Assembly (NCBI RefSeq): GCF_041146795.1
Contig: NC_135185.1
Coordinates: 25,418,029-25,482,028, forward strand
Length of the DNA: 64,000 nt
Source of the DNA: Maylandia zebra
Lineage: Eukaryota > Chordata > Actinopteri > Cichliformes > Cichlidae
Direction: 5' to 3'
Under the pieces are notes generated by a model. The model made no database searches and had not been told where the DNA came from. It saw only the letters and a program-made list of their open reading frames with translations. A program made the translations under genes and the position numbers. Positions 47,617-61,899 of this stretch are shown piece after piece; position 1 is the stretch's first letter, and each line of letters starts with the position of its first letter.

Positions 47617-48584
47617 AGCTACAGTTATGACTACAGTATTCCAGTCAGGTGGCTGTCAGCAGGTCACAAAAAATATGGCACATGAAAGTCAATCATTGAA
47701 ACAGACAAAGGTGGAGTTATACATTAAGAGGAGGATCGCACGATGACACTGTTTTGAGGAAATATTTTAGTCAACCTCAGCAAAAACACCGAATGTTACT
47801 GTCATGAATCCTGTTTACTGCTTTTTTCTTTGGTTTTATGGGTGTTTTTGAGGGCATGATCAGTTTTGGTTTAGTCATATGGATTCACGTTCAACAAACA
47901 CCATATGTCTGTATGTGTTATTGTAATCTGTTTCCCACCACAAAGAGATGGGAAGTCTCCAAAACGAACAACAGCAGAACAAAAACAAAGCAGACGTACA
48001 GAAACAACACAGCGTGTGTGCTAATGTGTCATCCACCTGCGAGCTGAAACCTTAAGAAGAAACAGATTACATCATTCTGGAAAATATGCAAAGTCCTCAT
48101 AGAGGTGCTTTTATTTCTTGAAATTGTAGGTGGCACCTCAGCTAACACCCACTCAGTGAATGTTGTTTAATGAGTTACATGAATGATCAGGATTTATTTG
48201 AAGTGTTACCCCATCTTTTTTCTTCTTTAAGAAACTGAAATGATGTATTGTCTTCATATGTACGCATATAACCTCTCGTAGACTGATTAAAGTCTCTAAA
48301 TTTTCCCACAAATATGGATTTTCTGTCCCCTTTTTAACTCATGATTTTTTCCTCATCACCCCATACCAGTAGAGGCAGTCTGACATCACTGACTGAGTGT
48401 AGTTCTGTTGAAGATTTCTTCCTGATAACAGGTAGGCATCCAGGCAACTGCTGGCACACAGCTGAAAGAGTTTATTTGCATTTCCAACTTTGCTATTTAG
48501 GGAAATAACAATAGTCAGTTGTTACAAAGACCTGTAAAGTCAAAGATTGTGATTGGGGATATTTCTCTATGGATGGATGGATGA

Positions 48585-48800
48585 GATAAACTTTTTTGGT
48601 TATTTGGAAGTACATAAATATATCTGAATTAACTTGAACAGTATGTTACAGAACAGTGTGAGTGCACTGAAGGCCCACCAGGAGCCACACTGTTTCTGAG
48701 GAGGAGCTGGTGCTGTGGTGTCCATGAGCTGATGTTGGATGGCATGTGATCAGTTGGTTAGCTGAGCTGTTTGCTAGATTAAGGCTACCAGACTTCACAC
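48585..48800 (-). pseudogene. Tiny cathepsin exon-3 relic downstream of unit 9
   Basis: At 48657-48699 the minus strand reads QKQCGSWWAFSA. It is the partner of the relic at 44537 with the same Cys-to-Trp change, so it predates the unit 8/9 duplication. Confidence 0.8.
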
Positions 48801-50110
48801 ACTACCTAAAAATTCTTCCTTGCTTGCTTACACTTCATTACTGAGTTCCTATACGTTTACATTTGCCAGTCAAATCATCTTTCACTTTTGCATCTTTATT
48901 TTTTAGTGCTTTTGATGAATGATTCAGACTCACAACCTTTCAAAAGGCACAAAATACTAAAAATAAAAACAGTAAAACTGTAAATGGAAACATTAAGCAA
49001 GAAATGTTACTTTAAAAAAATAAGTTCAAACACAGAGGAAACCACAACGGAGACATTTCTCTACAAAATGAAGTTCCCACTTCTGAAACTTCTTGCCCAC
49101 AGCTGTTATTTTTCACCTTAGGTTTGCGAGCCAAATGTCAAAGAAGCAGCCAGTATGTGAGGGTGCATCTCATTCCACATTTCAGACTTTTCTAGTTCGT
49201 TTTGAATTAATTAGCCCAGCTTAAAGTAATTTATGTCAGCTGAAGCTCAGCTAATGTGGCCAAAGAACCATGAATAAAATTAAGCAAGAATCAGTATAAC
49301 ATTAAACGCCCCTTTCACATATTTTGAGAAAATCATAATTGATTGTAAAACACATAAGTTCTGAGTGAGGTGAAGCAAACAGACGCTACTTTTCTGTAAT
49401 CTTTAGAAAAAATACAAATACATAATTTGAGATAATGATCAAGTATTCTTTCTGTCAGGTACATAACTTCATCCAGATAAGTTGTTGTTTGCTTGTTTGT
49501 TTGTTTTTTAACTGGTATACTACATGCTTATTTGTTTGTTTTTTATAGAAATTCATAAAGTCTACCAAACTAAACTTCTGTCTATAAACTGTTGGACAAA
49601 GACACAATTTCTATAGATTTGCTGCTGCACATCACCGCAATAACTTTTAAATCAGCCATATTTCAGCTTTAATTCGGTGGTTTGGCAAAGATTTTAATTA
49701 ACGTAAGCACCTGTTAATTAAATTTTAATTACGTGTTTATGAATTAGCTGCATCAAACTGGCTGAAAGTATTAGCTATATTTATACATAGACCTTATTTA
49801 CAAGCATTCATTCTGTTTAGGAATAAACTAAGTCATAAATGCAGCCTAAAGATCAGACGATCTGTCTGACTTTGTTTGTTCCATCATTTGCACCAACATC
49901 TCTTTAGGTCCCATCTTGAAATTACAATGAAAGGTTTAAAAAAAACAAGGCCGCACTTGCCACAAAACAAAACTGTTTGTCACTGACTTCTCTAATTACT
50001 TTTGAGGCTCTAATGAAGAACTATAAAAATGACTATAATAAAGTAAAATGTTTGTTAAACCTGCTGAACTAAAGTTGAAGGTCTGCACTTCAGTCGCATC
50101 TGAACTGTAT
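48801..50110. other. Spacer between units 8 and 9, absent left of unit 8
   Basis: About 1.3 kb separates the exon-3 relic from the 3' flank of unit 9; the matching interval left of unit 8 is collapsed to nothing at about 44690. No gene is recognised in it. It has flank-like wording near 49080-49260 (aagccatagaagcagccagt type). Confidence 0.55.
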
Positions 50111-50583
50111 GATTTAAAATTGTGTGGTGGGACAAAAAAAAATCCCACTGAGGTTGAATATCTCTGTCTGGATAAACCACTGAATGGTTACAAAGCCAAA
50201 CACCCCCAACAAAGAGAAACGCACAAACAAATGTTTAAATCACTGTGAAATATTTTATTTATTTATATTTATTTACAATTTTATATACCTTTCTATTAAA
50301 CATAAACCAGGGCAAAGGGTGACTCTTTACCCTGAAAAAAAAAATGAAATAATAAAAATAAAATTAATGTTGATTACATGCCACTGATCTCCGCCTCACT
50401 GAGGAAACCTGCAAATGTAATCAATCAGTCAATAAACTGTGGGATGCACAAATATTTTTATATTAATCTGTGCACATGATCATAGGTTTGATATGTTTAA
50501 AAGGAATTGTTAATGAAATTGTTAAAAAAAAAAATCTTAGTAGAGCTAGAAAGAAAAAGTAGTTTAAGTTTCTTCTGACCTCT

Positions 50584-52606
<2,023 letters not shown>

Positions 52607-52885
52607 CTTGACTGGACACAAGCAGAAAAAGACACAGATCCTGTGTGGTGTGCAGAAAACCAGACAGCTTGTTTCTGATGCCTGTCACATCAGCTTTAAA
52701 ATACTCTCTATCGTGATGTTGGATGTCACTTCCACACTACCACAGTATCCGCTCTACGTCCTGGTTTCTTTAACTTTCTGTTTCATCTCTCCTTTCTATT
52801 CTTTCTCAAATGAATGACTCTTTCATCATTCTGTCACTAAAAAGTGTAGTCTGTGTGTGCAGTAGTCTGTGCTGTAGCTACTCAC

Positions 52886-52972
52886 CTGGCTCGATGTCAG
52901 TGTACGTGCTGAAGACTGAGGTAGAAGCACCTGTGGGTGTTGTAGAGCTGTCTGAGGAGTTCTTATATAGCC
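52886..52972 (-). promoter_or_regulatory. TATA box and leader exon of unit 9
   Basis: CTATATAAG on the minus strand with TATATAA at 52963-52969. The leader ends GAGCCAG at GTGAGTAG (edge 52886), then an intron of about 270 nt leads to the acceptor TTGTGTCCAG before TCAAG-ATG. Confidence 0.78.
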
Positions 52973-53715
52973 AGCTACAGTTATGACTACAGTATTCCAG
53001 TCAGGTGGCTGTCAGCAGGTCACAAAAAATATGGCACATGAAAGTCAATCACTGAAACAGACAAAGGTGGAGTTATACATTAAGAGGAGGATCGCACGAT
53101 GACACTGTTTTGAGGAAATATTTTAGTCAACCTCAGCAAAAACACCGAATGTTACTGTCATGAATCCTGTTTACTGCTTTTTTCTTTGGTTTTTAGGTTT
53201 TTTTGAGGGCATGATCAGTTTTGGTTTAGTCATATGGATTCACGTTCAACAAACACCATATGTCTGTATGTGTTATTGTTATGTGTTTTCCCCTGTAATC
53301 TGTTTCCCACCACAAAGAGATGGGAAGTCTCCAAAACGAACAACAGCAGAAAAAACAAACAAACAAAAACAAAGCAGACATACAGAAACAACACAGCGTG
53401 TGTGCTAATGTGTCATCTACCTGCGAGCTGAAACCTTAAGAAGAAACAGATTACATCATTCTGGAAAATATGCAAAGTCCTCATAGAGGTGCTTTTATTT
53501 CTTGAAATTGTAGGTGGCACCTCAGCTAACACCCACTCAGTGAATGTTGTTTAATGAGTTACATGAATGATCAGGATGTATTTGAAGTGTTACCCCATCT
53601 TTTTTCTTCTTTAAGAAACTGAAATGATGTATTGTCTTCATATGTACGCATATAACCTCTCGTAGACTGATTAAAGTCTCTAAATTTTCCCACAAATATG
53701 GAATTTTTGTCCCCT

Positions 53716-56700
53716 TTTGTCTGAAAGTTTTCTTAAGGTTTTGAGCTACGGTGCAAACAAGCACACAGCCACACACAACTTCCGATAAACTCTATTCTGA
53801 GTTTGATATTGTTTGATTTATGATTCATGCGGGTTTCCACTGACAGTTATTCAACACTTCCTTTCTGTTTCCACAAACACATCCTGTTTTTAAGCTTGAC
53901 TGTAAGGCCTGATTTTCTGGGCAAATCCCACCCATCTTTATCAGTGCAAATACAAAAATGTGCATTTTGTCTTTAAATTCTTCCCTGTAAGTAAGATATC
54001 AGCCTTTTTTTTTACTGGCAATTTATCTTCTGTAACTGATGTCTGTCTGTCTGGCTGACTAGTGGTCACAAGGCTTTCAGTGTTACGATAGCCATAAAGA
54101 AGATGTGGAGTGGGTGGGAAACTAAGAACTAAGCAAAAAGTTTACAGATTTCAAGGAACTCTTATTTTAGTTTATGTCATGCATCTGACATCCCAACTGA
54201 AAGCACAGATATCAGTATTTTGTACACAAGATTGGGGTTATTTCTGTCAGAAAAGTGCAAATAGTTTGAATTCTAATACCTCTGGATCAATAAAAAAAAA
54301 AAACAATATGCTGTTTTCTTTCTATGATAGAAATGCATAACTATTGCTACAGTGTAGCTTTGCAGTAGTATTATAATGCTTTATATATTTTCAGCAGTGG
54401 CTAATGTAAGGCATGAGAGGACAGTTCATTAGTGGTAGAAGAACACAGTTTTTGTTTCGTTTTTGTTTGTTTTTTCACTTAAGTGAAAGTAATACTACTC
54501 TGTAAAATATATTTAAAATTAAAGCCTGAAAGTCAAAATCCTCTAAAGTGAAAAAACCTATAATGTGTGAAAAAAAACAACTACAGCTGTTAGTATGGGA
54601 ACCAGACAAATGTGTAGAGTCATGAAAACTATTCACAATAGACGATCGTAGACAAACATGAAGATTGTAATAGATAATAAAGTTATCTTTTTATTATTAT
54701 TTTTTATTATTAGGAAGGTTGATTTTATTGATTTTATGTGTTTAATTATTTTATTATAATAAATAAATGTCATTATTTTTTTCCTGGGGGGTGGCATGTC
54801 TCCCAGCTAGATAAATTAATCTCACATAGTATTAAAATGATTTGTTTTTATTGTGAAGTCCAGCAGAAGTGGTCAGGTGCAGCATAGCGTGGATGCATAA
54901 CAAGTAACAGGTTCACCGTGAGTCAGCACAACAGCAATTACGAGGATGGAAGTTCACAAATCAAAGTTTGCACATTTTTGTCTGCTTGTTTCGGGAAAAA
55001 TGTGGAAGTAAAGCATGTGAACATGTTATGGTAAATGGGTCTAGGGACTTATCTGGAAAAATTAAAAGTGAAGAAAAAAAGTTTTGTGTGTGTTTTGTGA
55101 TTTCTGCTACCACTTGTTTATACTACATCACATGTGTTTCTTGCTTCATTTTTATTTGTCTCCTTTAGCTTGCACATGATGATTGTATCAGTTAGATATT
55201 AAAAGTTAAAACAGCAGGAAAGTCACATGTTTAAGAAATTCAGATGAGTAAAGCACAAAACTCAAGTTTACTGTGTTTTACACTCAGTAATCAGGTTAAA
55301 AGATTCCAGTTTATTTAAAGCAGGGAGGATGACAGTTGATCACTGAGTGAATCATATGATTATTAAAATAAAAGTTGAAGATTTGGATCACAAACATGTA
55401 GTAAATCTGTATTTGTATATAATGTGCCATTTGACTCTAGAACCTGTATCATGTGACTACCACCAATGAGCCATCATGTGACTATTGTTTTGAATCTGGG
55501 TCAGCATAGGGTTTGTCTTATTATAAACTCTTACTGAAACCAATGCATAGTGCAAGTGAGGCAATCAGTGGTTCTCAGAAAGTGCTCAGTAATGTCGGCC
55601 ACTAACCTTTGCTCCCATATGTTGAGATGTTGTCCTGAACATGTTGTTCTCAAATTTCTGTGCCATGTTTTTTACACATGATTATGTATTATTTTTTATT
55701 AACAGACAGTCTGTGCACATTTATGAAAATGTCTTTTCAGTGTAATGATTATATAGCTGGAGCAAATGCAAGGGGGTTTTTTTTGCATTGGGCTCGTTAG
55801 TAGCTATTGATAAAGCTATATATAATCAACCAAGTAATCAACAGTGACCTCTGTACTAAGAGATAATACTGGTCAAATAGTTATAAAAAATGAGCTAAAG
55901 TAGTTCTTGGTTTTGACAGTTGATCTGACAGGTGCTCTCCAGTAGTCACGGATAAATATGCAAAGCAATTTATTCGCTCAAAGAAGAAGCTCATGCTATT
56001 TTTTAATTCTTAATTTTGTGTTTTCATAGCTAGTTTTAGTTAGTGTTGCTGTAAAAGCGCCATAAACTGTGTCTTGGCTGCATTACAGCAGCTCAACCTG
56101 TTGTAAGTGTGCCCTGTAAAACCTTTATTTGTTGTTGGCTTTGCAGTGCTATAAACACACCAGGAGATGTCACTATTTCATTTGGAATATTTCAGTTTAC
56201 TAACAAACATGGAAACCACCAAACCAAATCCACTTTCTGTTAGTAATAAAACTAACGAATCAGTAATTAATCAAATTAAGCTACAACTTTAGGTTAAATC
56301 AATTTTAATTTTAATCTTGGTGTTATCCATAGTGAGTCAATTTATGCCTTCCTCATACAAACTACACTTGAATGTGCTGCTTCACCTTATGTGGGATTTA
56401 TTGACAGCCATGTACTGCAATGTGACAATATCTGTGGCTGCACACTTACTATGGATTAGATCCTGGAGGGTAAAAAAAAAGAGGCTAGTGCCAGCAACAA
56501 TACTAGCATGAAAAGGCTGTAAGGTGGTTGGAATGGGAAGCTGACAGGAAAGCTATCCCTGGTAAACTCTTTTAATTTTATTACTCTACATGTTTCCTCA
56601 GATTAAAGCCAATCACATAGTTGGCTGCTCTCTTAAGGGGGCGAGGGGTCACACATAACAGCCACTAAATTGTGACGGTGGCCAAGACTGGCATACCTTA

Positions 56701-58185
56701 GGGCATAATCTGATTATCAGATCAATAACACAGCAACATTTGGTGCATAGCTGGGATGGCTTGCTTCTTCTCTGGTTACACGTGGCTGGCATTTGCCACT
56801 CATTCCCACTTTATAGGTGACAAAGTGTGAATGCAAGCAGGAATTCAAATGGAAGGCCTTTTAAATAAGACGAGGTGCACAGCGTAACCTTGATCACATC
56901 TGGCTCTGCTACTGTATCTGGGAATCAGACAGCTATGAAAATGTCAGGGCACCCAACAAGTGTGCAAAATTAGAAACAGACCGAAAAGCCCTCATCACAG
57001 ATATGTTACCTGACACCTGGAGTCTTCCCATGGAGCCAAATTTCTTCAGGCTAATATTAGTATTTATTATCTAGAAATATTACTCTCTTATATTCATGTT
57101 GCTAACATCGTTCAAGGTAAACATTTATGAGATGTGACAATGAACCATAAAAATATTTATTGACATCACATTCTTGGACACGAAAAAATGAGCACACCGA
57201 AAAAATAATCCCACAAATATTAAGAAAGCCAAAATTCAAAATTTCCACGAATGACAGAGAACAAAAGGACTAAAATGGAACAGCATCAAATTGAAAGTTC
57301 AGTTTTACCTGATAGTTCTGAGCAAACAAATCGTGGTAGATGCGAGAGATATTCTCCACATAAGATAGATGATAGATCTGGTATGGTCAGCTTTATCACC
57401 TCTTTTAAAATATATATATATATATATATATAAAGCACAATCAGCTTGACACAAAAAAATTCAGAACACTGGCCAACCTAATATTTTAGAAATGCACATA
57501 AACACCAATAAATATAAACACTTTATTTCAGAGAGCAGTATTATATAATAACAAACACAAAAGGCCTCATGATAACAGTCACAGAGCTTAAACTGCCATA
57601 ATTGCTGCTCTTGTTTATCACTGAATGTTGCATTTGTGAAATGCAGATAAGTGGATAATGAAAACCACTGTACCAACACAGAGCATGAGACAGAGATAAC
57701 CAGGGACATTGGAGGAAATCCCTACTCTCTGCTATTCATCCCTCTGTCCCTCCATTCATCCTTCCATCTCTCTGTCCTCTGCAAAAAAAAAAAAAAGAAG
57801 TCTGTTGTGATCCTGTCTTTCTCAGTCCAAACAGGTCACTGTGGCTCCCACCTTGCCAAGGTCTGTGCAGTGACAGCAGAGGGAGACCAAAAGAGCTGAG
57901 AAAAAGAGAGCAACAGCACAGATTACAGACAGTTCGGACACTCTCCCTCTCTCGCTCCCTCTTTCGCTTTGCTTTATCTCCATGGTGCACACATGTCGAC
58001 CTGGAGCAAGGCTGTATACTGGCAGGGGAGGCTAGAAACAGGGTGAAGGGGGTGGGTAGATGGGGATGCAAAGTGTGTATGGTGGAGGGGGGCGGGGGAT
58101 AAAGGGACCTGCTGCGACAATAGCAAAGTAGGTCCAGGGACTAATTGGATCTGGTAATGGCTGGTCACTGTGACTGAAGGGCTCG
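53716..58185. other. Intergenic region between the array and the vgll2-like gene
   Basis: AT-rich, single-copy-looking sequence. I see no exon pair with splice sites, tRNA or transposon of note. There is a short (AT)n at 57408-57432. The last 650 bp is probably 3' untranslated sequence of the vgll2-like gene. Confidence 0.5.
57522..57527 (-). terminator. Possible polyadenylation signal of the vgll2-like gene
   Basis: The minus strand reads AATAAA about 660 nt past the stop codon. It is the nearest good match in a sensible position; other AT-rich hexamers are possible. Confidence 0.35.
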
Positions 58186-61100
58186 TTAGAACCAGTAGAG
58201 CTCCTTGCCTTTCTTGTGCTGCTGGAGACCTGAGGGGAAAAAAAGAAAAGGATACAATGAGGAGGACAATGGTGAACACAGAACACAGGTTGTCATGGAG
58301 TCTACTTGTGCCAAACATCCTGTTTTTGTGGGGTGGCGGGGCTCCTGTGATGATTATGATGTGTTGTGTGCATTTGTGAGTGTGTCTGCATGCGTGGGAG
58401 TGTCTATAATGGTGACTGAGTTATTTAACTTCCTGAGCGTATATATGTTTGCATCTGATCATTTGTTTTCATATATAGAGCATTACAGGGGCTGAAAGCT
58501 GGTATAGCAGTGTGCAACAGAGTGTGGGTGTTTGTGTAAATGGTTATTTGACTGTATATTATTCATGAATCTTTGATATTTTAAAGTCAGGATTGCTTGG
58601 TGTGTTGTGTTGCTAAATTTAAAGGGATGAAAGTTCAATCTTGCACTAAAACTGCACTGTACCATCCAAAAGCCTCACATGGTTGAGTGGTTACCTGCAT
58701 CCATGTTGAGGGCCAGGGTCTGGCTGACATCTCCTGGGGGGAGCAAACTGGGCCATGAGGTAGCGGGCTCCAGCTTGCTCACTTCATAGTGGCTTGGCAA
58801 GGTGGGAAGATGTGGTGGCCTCACGGTAGGCATGAGTAGGGGCCCATAGTGGGGCTCCAAAGCCGAAGGTGAATAAAGTTCATGGAGAGGCCGTGGGGGG
58901 CCGTAGGCTTGGGCCTGAGGATATCCCCAGCTTTCTGGTGGGTGAGGGTGGGAGTGTGGATGAGCGTGTGGATGAGGATGAGCGTGTGGGTGCTGCAGGC
59001 TGGGGTGTAGCCCTGATGCGTACGGGTCCATGGAATAGGAAGGTGCACCGGTCTCACAGTGGGAGCGACTCTGAGGCGAGGAGTAGTTACTGTCCCAGAA
59101 GGATGGGGGGAAGCTTCGTCTACTGCTAGGCGACGGGGTATCTAATAAGGGAAGAGGTGGGAGAGAAGAGGTAGGAGGAGGCACAACAGTCAAACTTCGG
59201 CCAAGTCATGAACTGTTGCACAACTGCGTAGTGAATTGAATTGATTTATAGAAGCAAATGGAAAGGCTGGAGCTGTGCAGGAGGAGCAACACATACTAAA
59301 ACATAGATGTCACTCACATGACTGCTACACCCTCTGGCCCAGATATCTTCCCCATTGGATCATACTGTCACACCGTCCTAGCCCCAACAAGACACAGAAA
59401 TAAACACAACCACGTTCGAGCAGACAGAGGGGAGTGAGCGCTAAAGAGAAACGTAGAAAGCGCGATGTCCCTATACCCTGGAATTCTATATAAGGCAGGC
59501 GCTCTGACCTGGAACGAGCCCAAGACTCACAGGGTCTTAAATCACTTGCTGTGGTGACATCTCTCACTCTCCTGTCAGCTCACTACTTTTGAAAGTCTCA
59601 CAACACACTCAAGCCGACACAGACACACACACACACTCAAAAAGCAATTCTAGCCCCGTTCTAGCACCCGCCAACCCTCTCTTCTGTCTCCTGCACCCCC
59701 ACCTGTTGTTTTCTCTGCTCCCCCACCCTCCTCGCCCTTGACAGAATGTCAGCAAGCCATTATATGTTTTTAGCAGTATAATTTTCCCATGGGATAGTTA
59801 TATGAAAAAAAATGCCCTATGCATCCCCCCAAGAGGCAGCGTTTCCCACTGCCCATATCACAATGACCGCAACTTATATAAATCTGACTGGCAGGTGGGC
59901 AACTGACTGAGCAACCATTGTGGGGCAAGAGCTGGAGCAAGAGACAGAATGGCAGCCATGGAGACGTTTGAAGGGGATACCGCAGCGAGGCTGTGCGCTT
60001 ACGGTCATGTATAAACATAGCATCTGTTGTGAGGCAGGGAGCGTGCACTGGTGCTGAAATGAAGACGTCCGACTCAACAAGGAAAGAGACTAAAACCGAC
60101 AGAGCAACAGAGTGAGTAGACGCTTTAGGCCCTACATGGATATCCAAGGGATATCGTCAAGCTGGCAGCAAAAAAGAACACTGGCATCTTTAAAATATTC
60201 ATTTCGACATTTTTGTTTACTTTACATCCTGGTGCAATCAGATTTAAAATTGTAAAAAGAGGAAAGGAACATCTTTACTTAACACTAATTTGAGCTTTTA
60301 TAGGATTCTCTGGATGATAGTTATGGATTATCTGTACTTGGTATTAACATAAGCCACAATAAACTCATAAATCCATAGCGTTTCGTGGAGATAAAGTTGC
60401 CAAAACATACTGCAATCACAGAGTCATATTTAGACCCGGGAGGCAGATATTAGAAATCTGACTATAGCTAGGTCTGATTTGGGGATTTTCACAGACAAAA
60501 CCAACAATGCACGCTGACTCTCTTGTGTCTTTTTTAAACCTTTTAGCCTGGAAGAATCAAAGTAGACCCATTTGACTTCCAACTGCTCCTAACCTTCCTG
60601 ACCCGATGCCCCGACCTTTCCAGGGACAACTTTTTGAACAAATGAGCCCTTCAACTGACCAAATTACCTGTGTGACACTCTGCTGCGCTCCCTGTCAGTT
60701 CAGCATGTGTGGCCTCAAAATCTCATGCAATATATCTCAACTGTGACAAATATGCCACCTGTGCTTCCCTAAATACATGGGAGGAGAAGGATTTAGTTAG
60801 GAGAAACCCAACAATCGTCATGTAAACACGCCTAGAATAAATTAGTCTATTAAAGATTTGATCAAATTGATTGGTGTTGCTTTATTTTTGTGCATATACT
60901 GCACAAATTTGATTTTTATAAATACATCTTGAAATCTTTTGTTTTTTGTTTTCAGTTTCTTTAAGAACACCAAACATTCACTATGACTTTGTATTGCTGG
61001 TACAAGGACCTTTATTTGAGTCAAATAATCTTTCTGCATGCGCAATGAAATTTACCTGTTCCCCGATGTTCTGGTGCTCGACGTTTGCCCTCACCATCCA

Positions 61101-61899
61101 TATAGGAGCTGAGGGCTCTGGAGAAGTGCTCATCCACAACGCTGCTGATGTCTCCCTGGTAGTAGGTGAAGAGGACACAGCGAGAAGTCAGGTATTCTGC
61201 CTCGGGAGCTTCCTGCTTCTCTTTGGGGCCTTCTTCTGGTCTTGAAGCCGCAGGAGTATAGGAGGAAGAAGAGCTGGATGAAGCAGAGGAGGAAGTTGAT
61301 CCTCCAGTGCCTGGGCCCCCAGACATCCCCTCGGGGCCGTTGGGAGTGTCCATAAAATCCCGGCAATGAGATGAAGTGCAATTTAGACCTGTGGCAGCCT
61401 GGCGCGGTGTTAGAGGGCAGGGAGAGGAAGAACAGGGAGAGAGTTGAAACAGGTGTTGCAGAAGACAGTTCTGGAGCTGACTATGAGACATTTTGACACG
61501 ATGCTCTTCTTTGTATGAGGCAGCACTGGTATGTGTAATCTGTGTGTGCGTGCGAGCTGCTGTGCGCTAATTAGTGGGTGCAGAGTGACTTCTGTGCTTG
61601 GTGTGACATGTACAGATATAAAGAAAAAATCTCAATAAATCAAACTAATTCTTAAATCACAAACTTAAACAAATAAATAACTTTTTGAATCGGGTTGTTT
61701 GCTTTTACGCACAAGCTGCATAAATTAGCATATCTGTTAACTAGCACAACAGGCTCCAATACTTGAGATGAGAGTTATCACAAGAACGTTTCCACATGTG
61801 CTCATTTCTTACCTGGAAGTTACTGATAAAAGCGGGAGCAGTCGGTGCGTACGATGCGTAATGTCCATAGGCTGGGTACATAACATCCAAACAGCTCAT
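58186..61899 (-). CDS. vgll2: Vestigial-like family member 2 (vgll2-like) transcription cofactor
   Basis: The four coding exons are 61813-61899, 61056-61398, 58695-59141 and 58186-58229, 921 nt in frame, giving 306 residues. The N-terminus MSCLDVMYPAYGHYASYAPT is the hallmark of vgll2. Exon 2 holds the TDU (Vg) domain, in which EAEYLTSRCVLFTYYQGDIS and VVDEHFSRALS bind TEAD/scalloped factors. Ahead of it are Ser-rich and acidic stretches. Exon 3 contains SFPPSFWDSNYSSP, a His-Pro repeat (about HPHAHPHPHAHPHSHPHP) and HYGPLLMP; exon 4 encodes LQQHKKGKELYWF and the stop. Family members act in the nucleus with TEAD proteins in muscle and craniofacial development. Teleosts have a and b copies and vgll3 is similar; the MSCLDVMY start favours vgll2, but a versus b is not settled. 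Splice sites are all GT-AG. Confidence 0.93.
59142..61055 (-). other. Large intron 2 of the vgll2-like gene
   Basis: About 1.9 kb without repeats that I recognise, which is unusual for this window. The right place to look for conserved regulatory DNA. The open frames here (for example around 59770-60147) have no homologue that I know. Confidence 0.5.

Noticed and set aside
57736-58318. Open frames of about 80-114 codons overlapping the end of the vgll2-like gene
   Set aside because: Simple CT/GA-rich sequence, and the last vgll2 exon uses a different frame with a proper acceptor and stop.
59770-60147. A 125-codon open frame within intron 2 of the vgll2-like gene
   Set aside because: No motif, no splice sites that fit and no recognisable homologue; the exon 2 to exon 3 junction is in phase without it.
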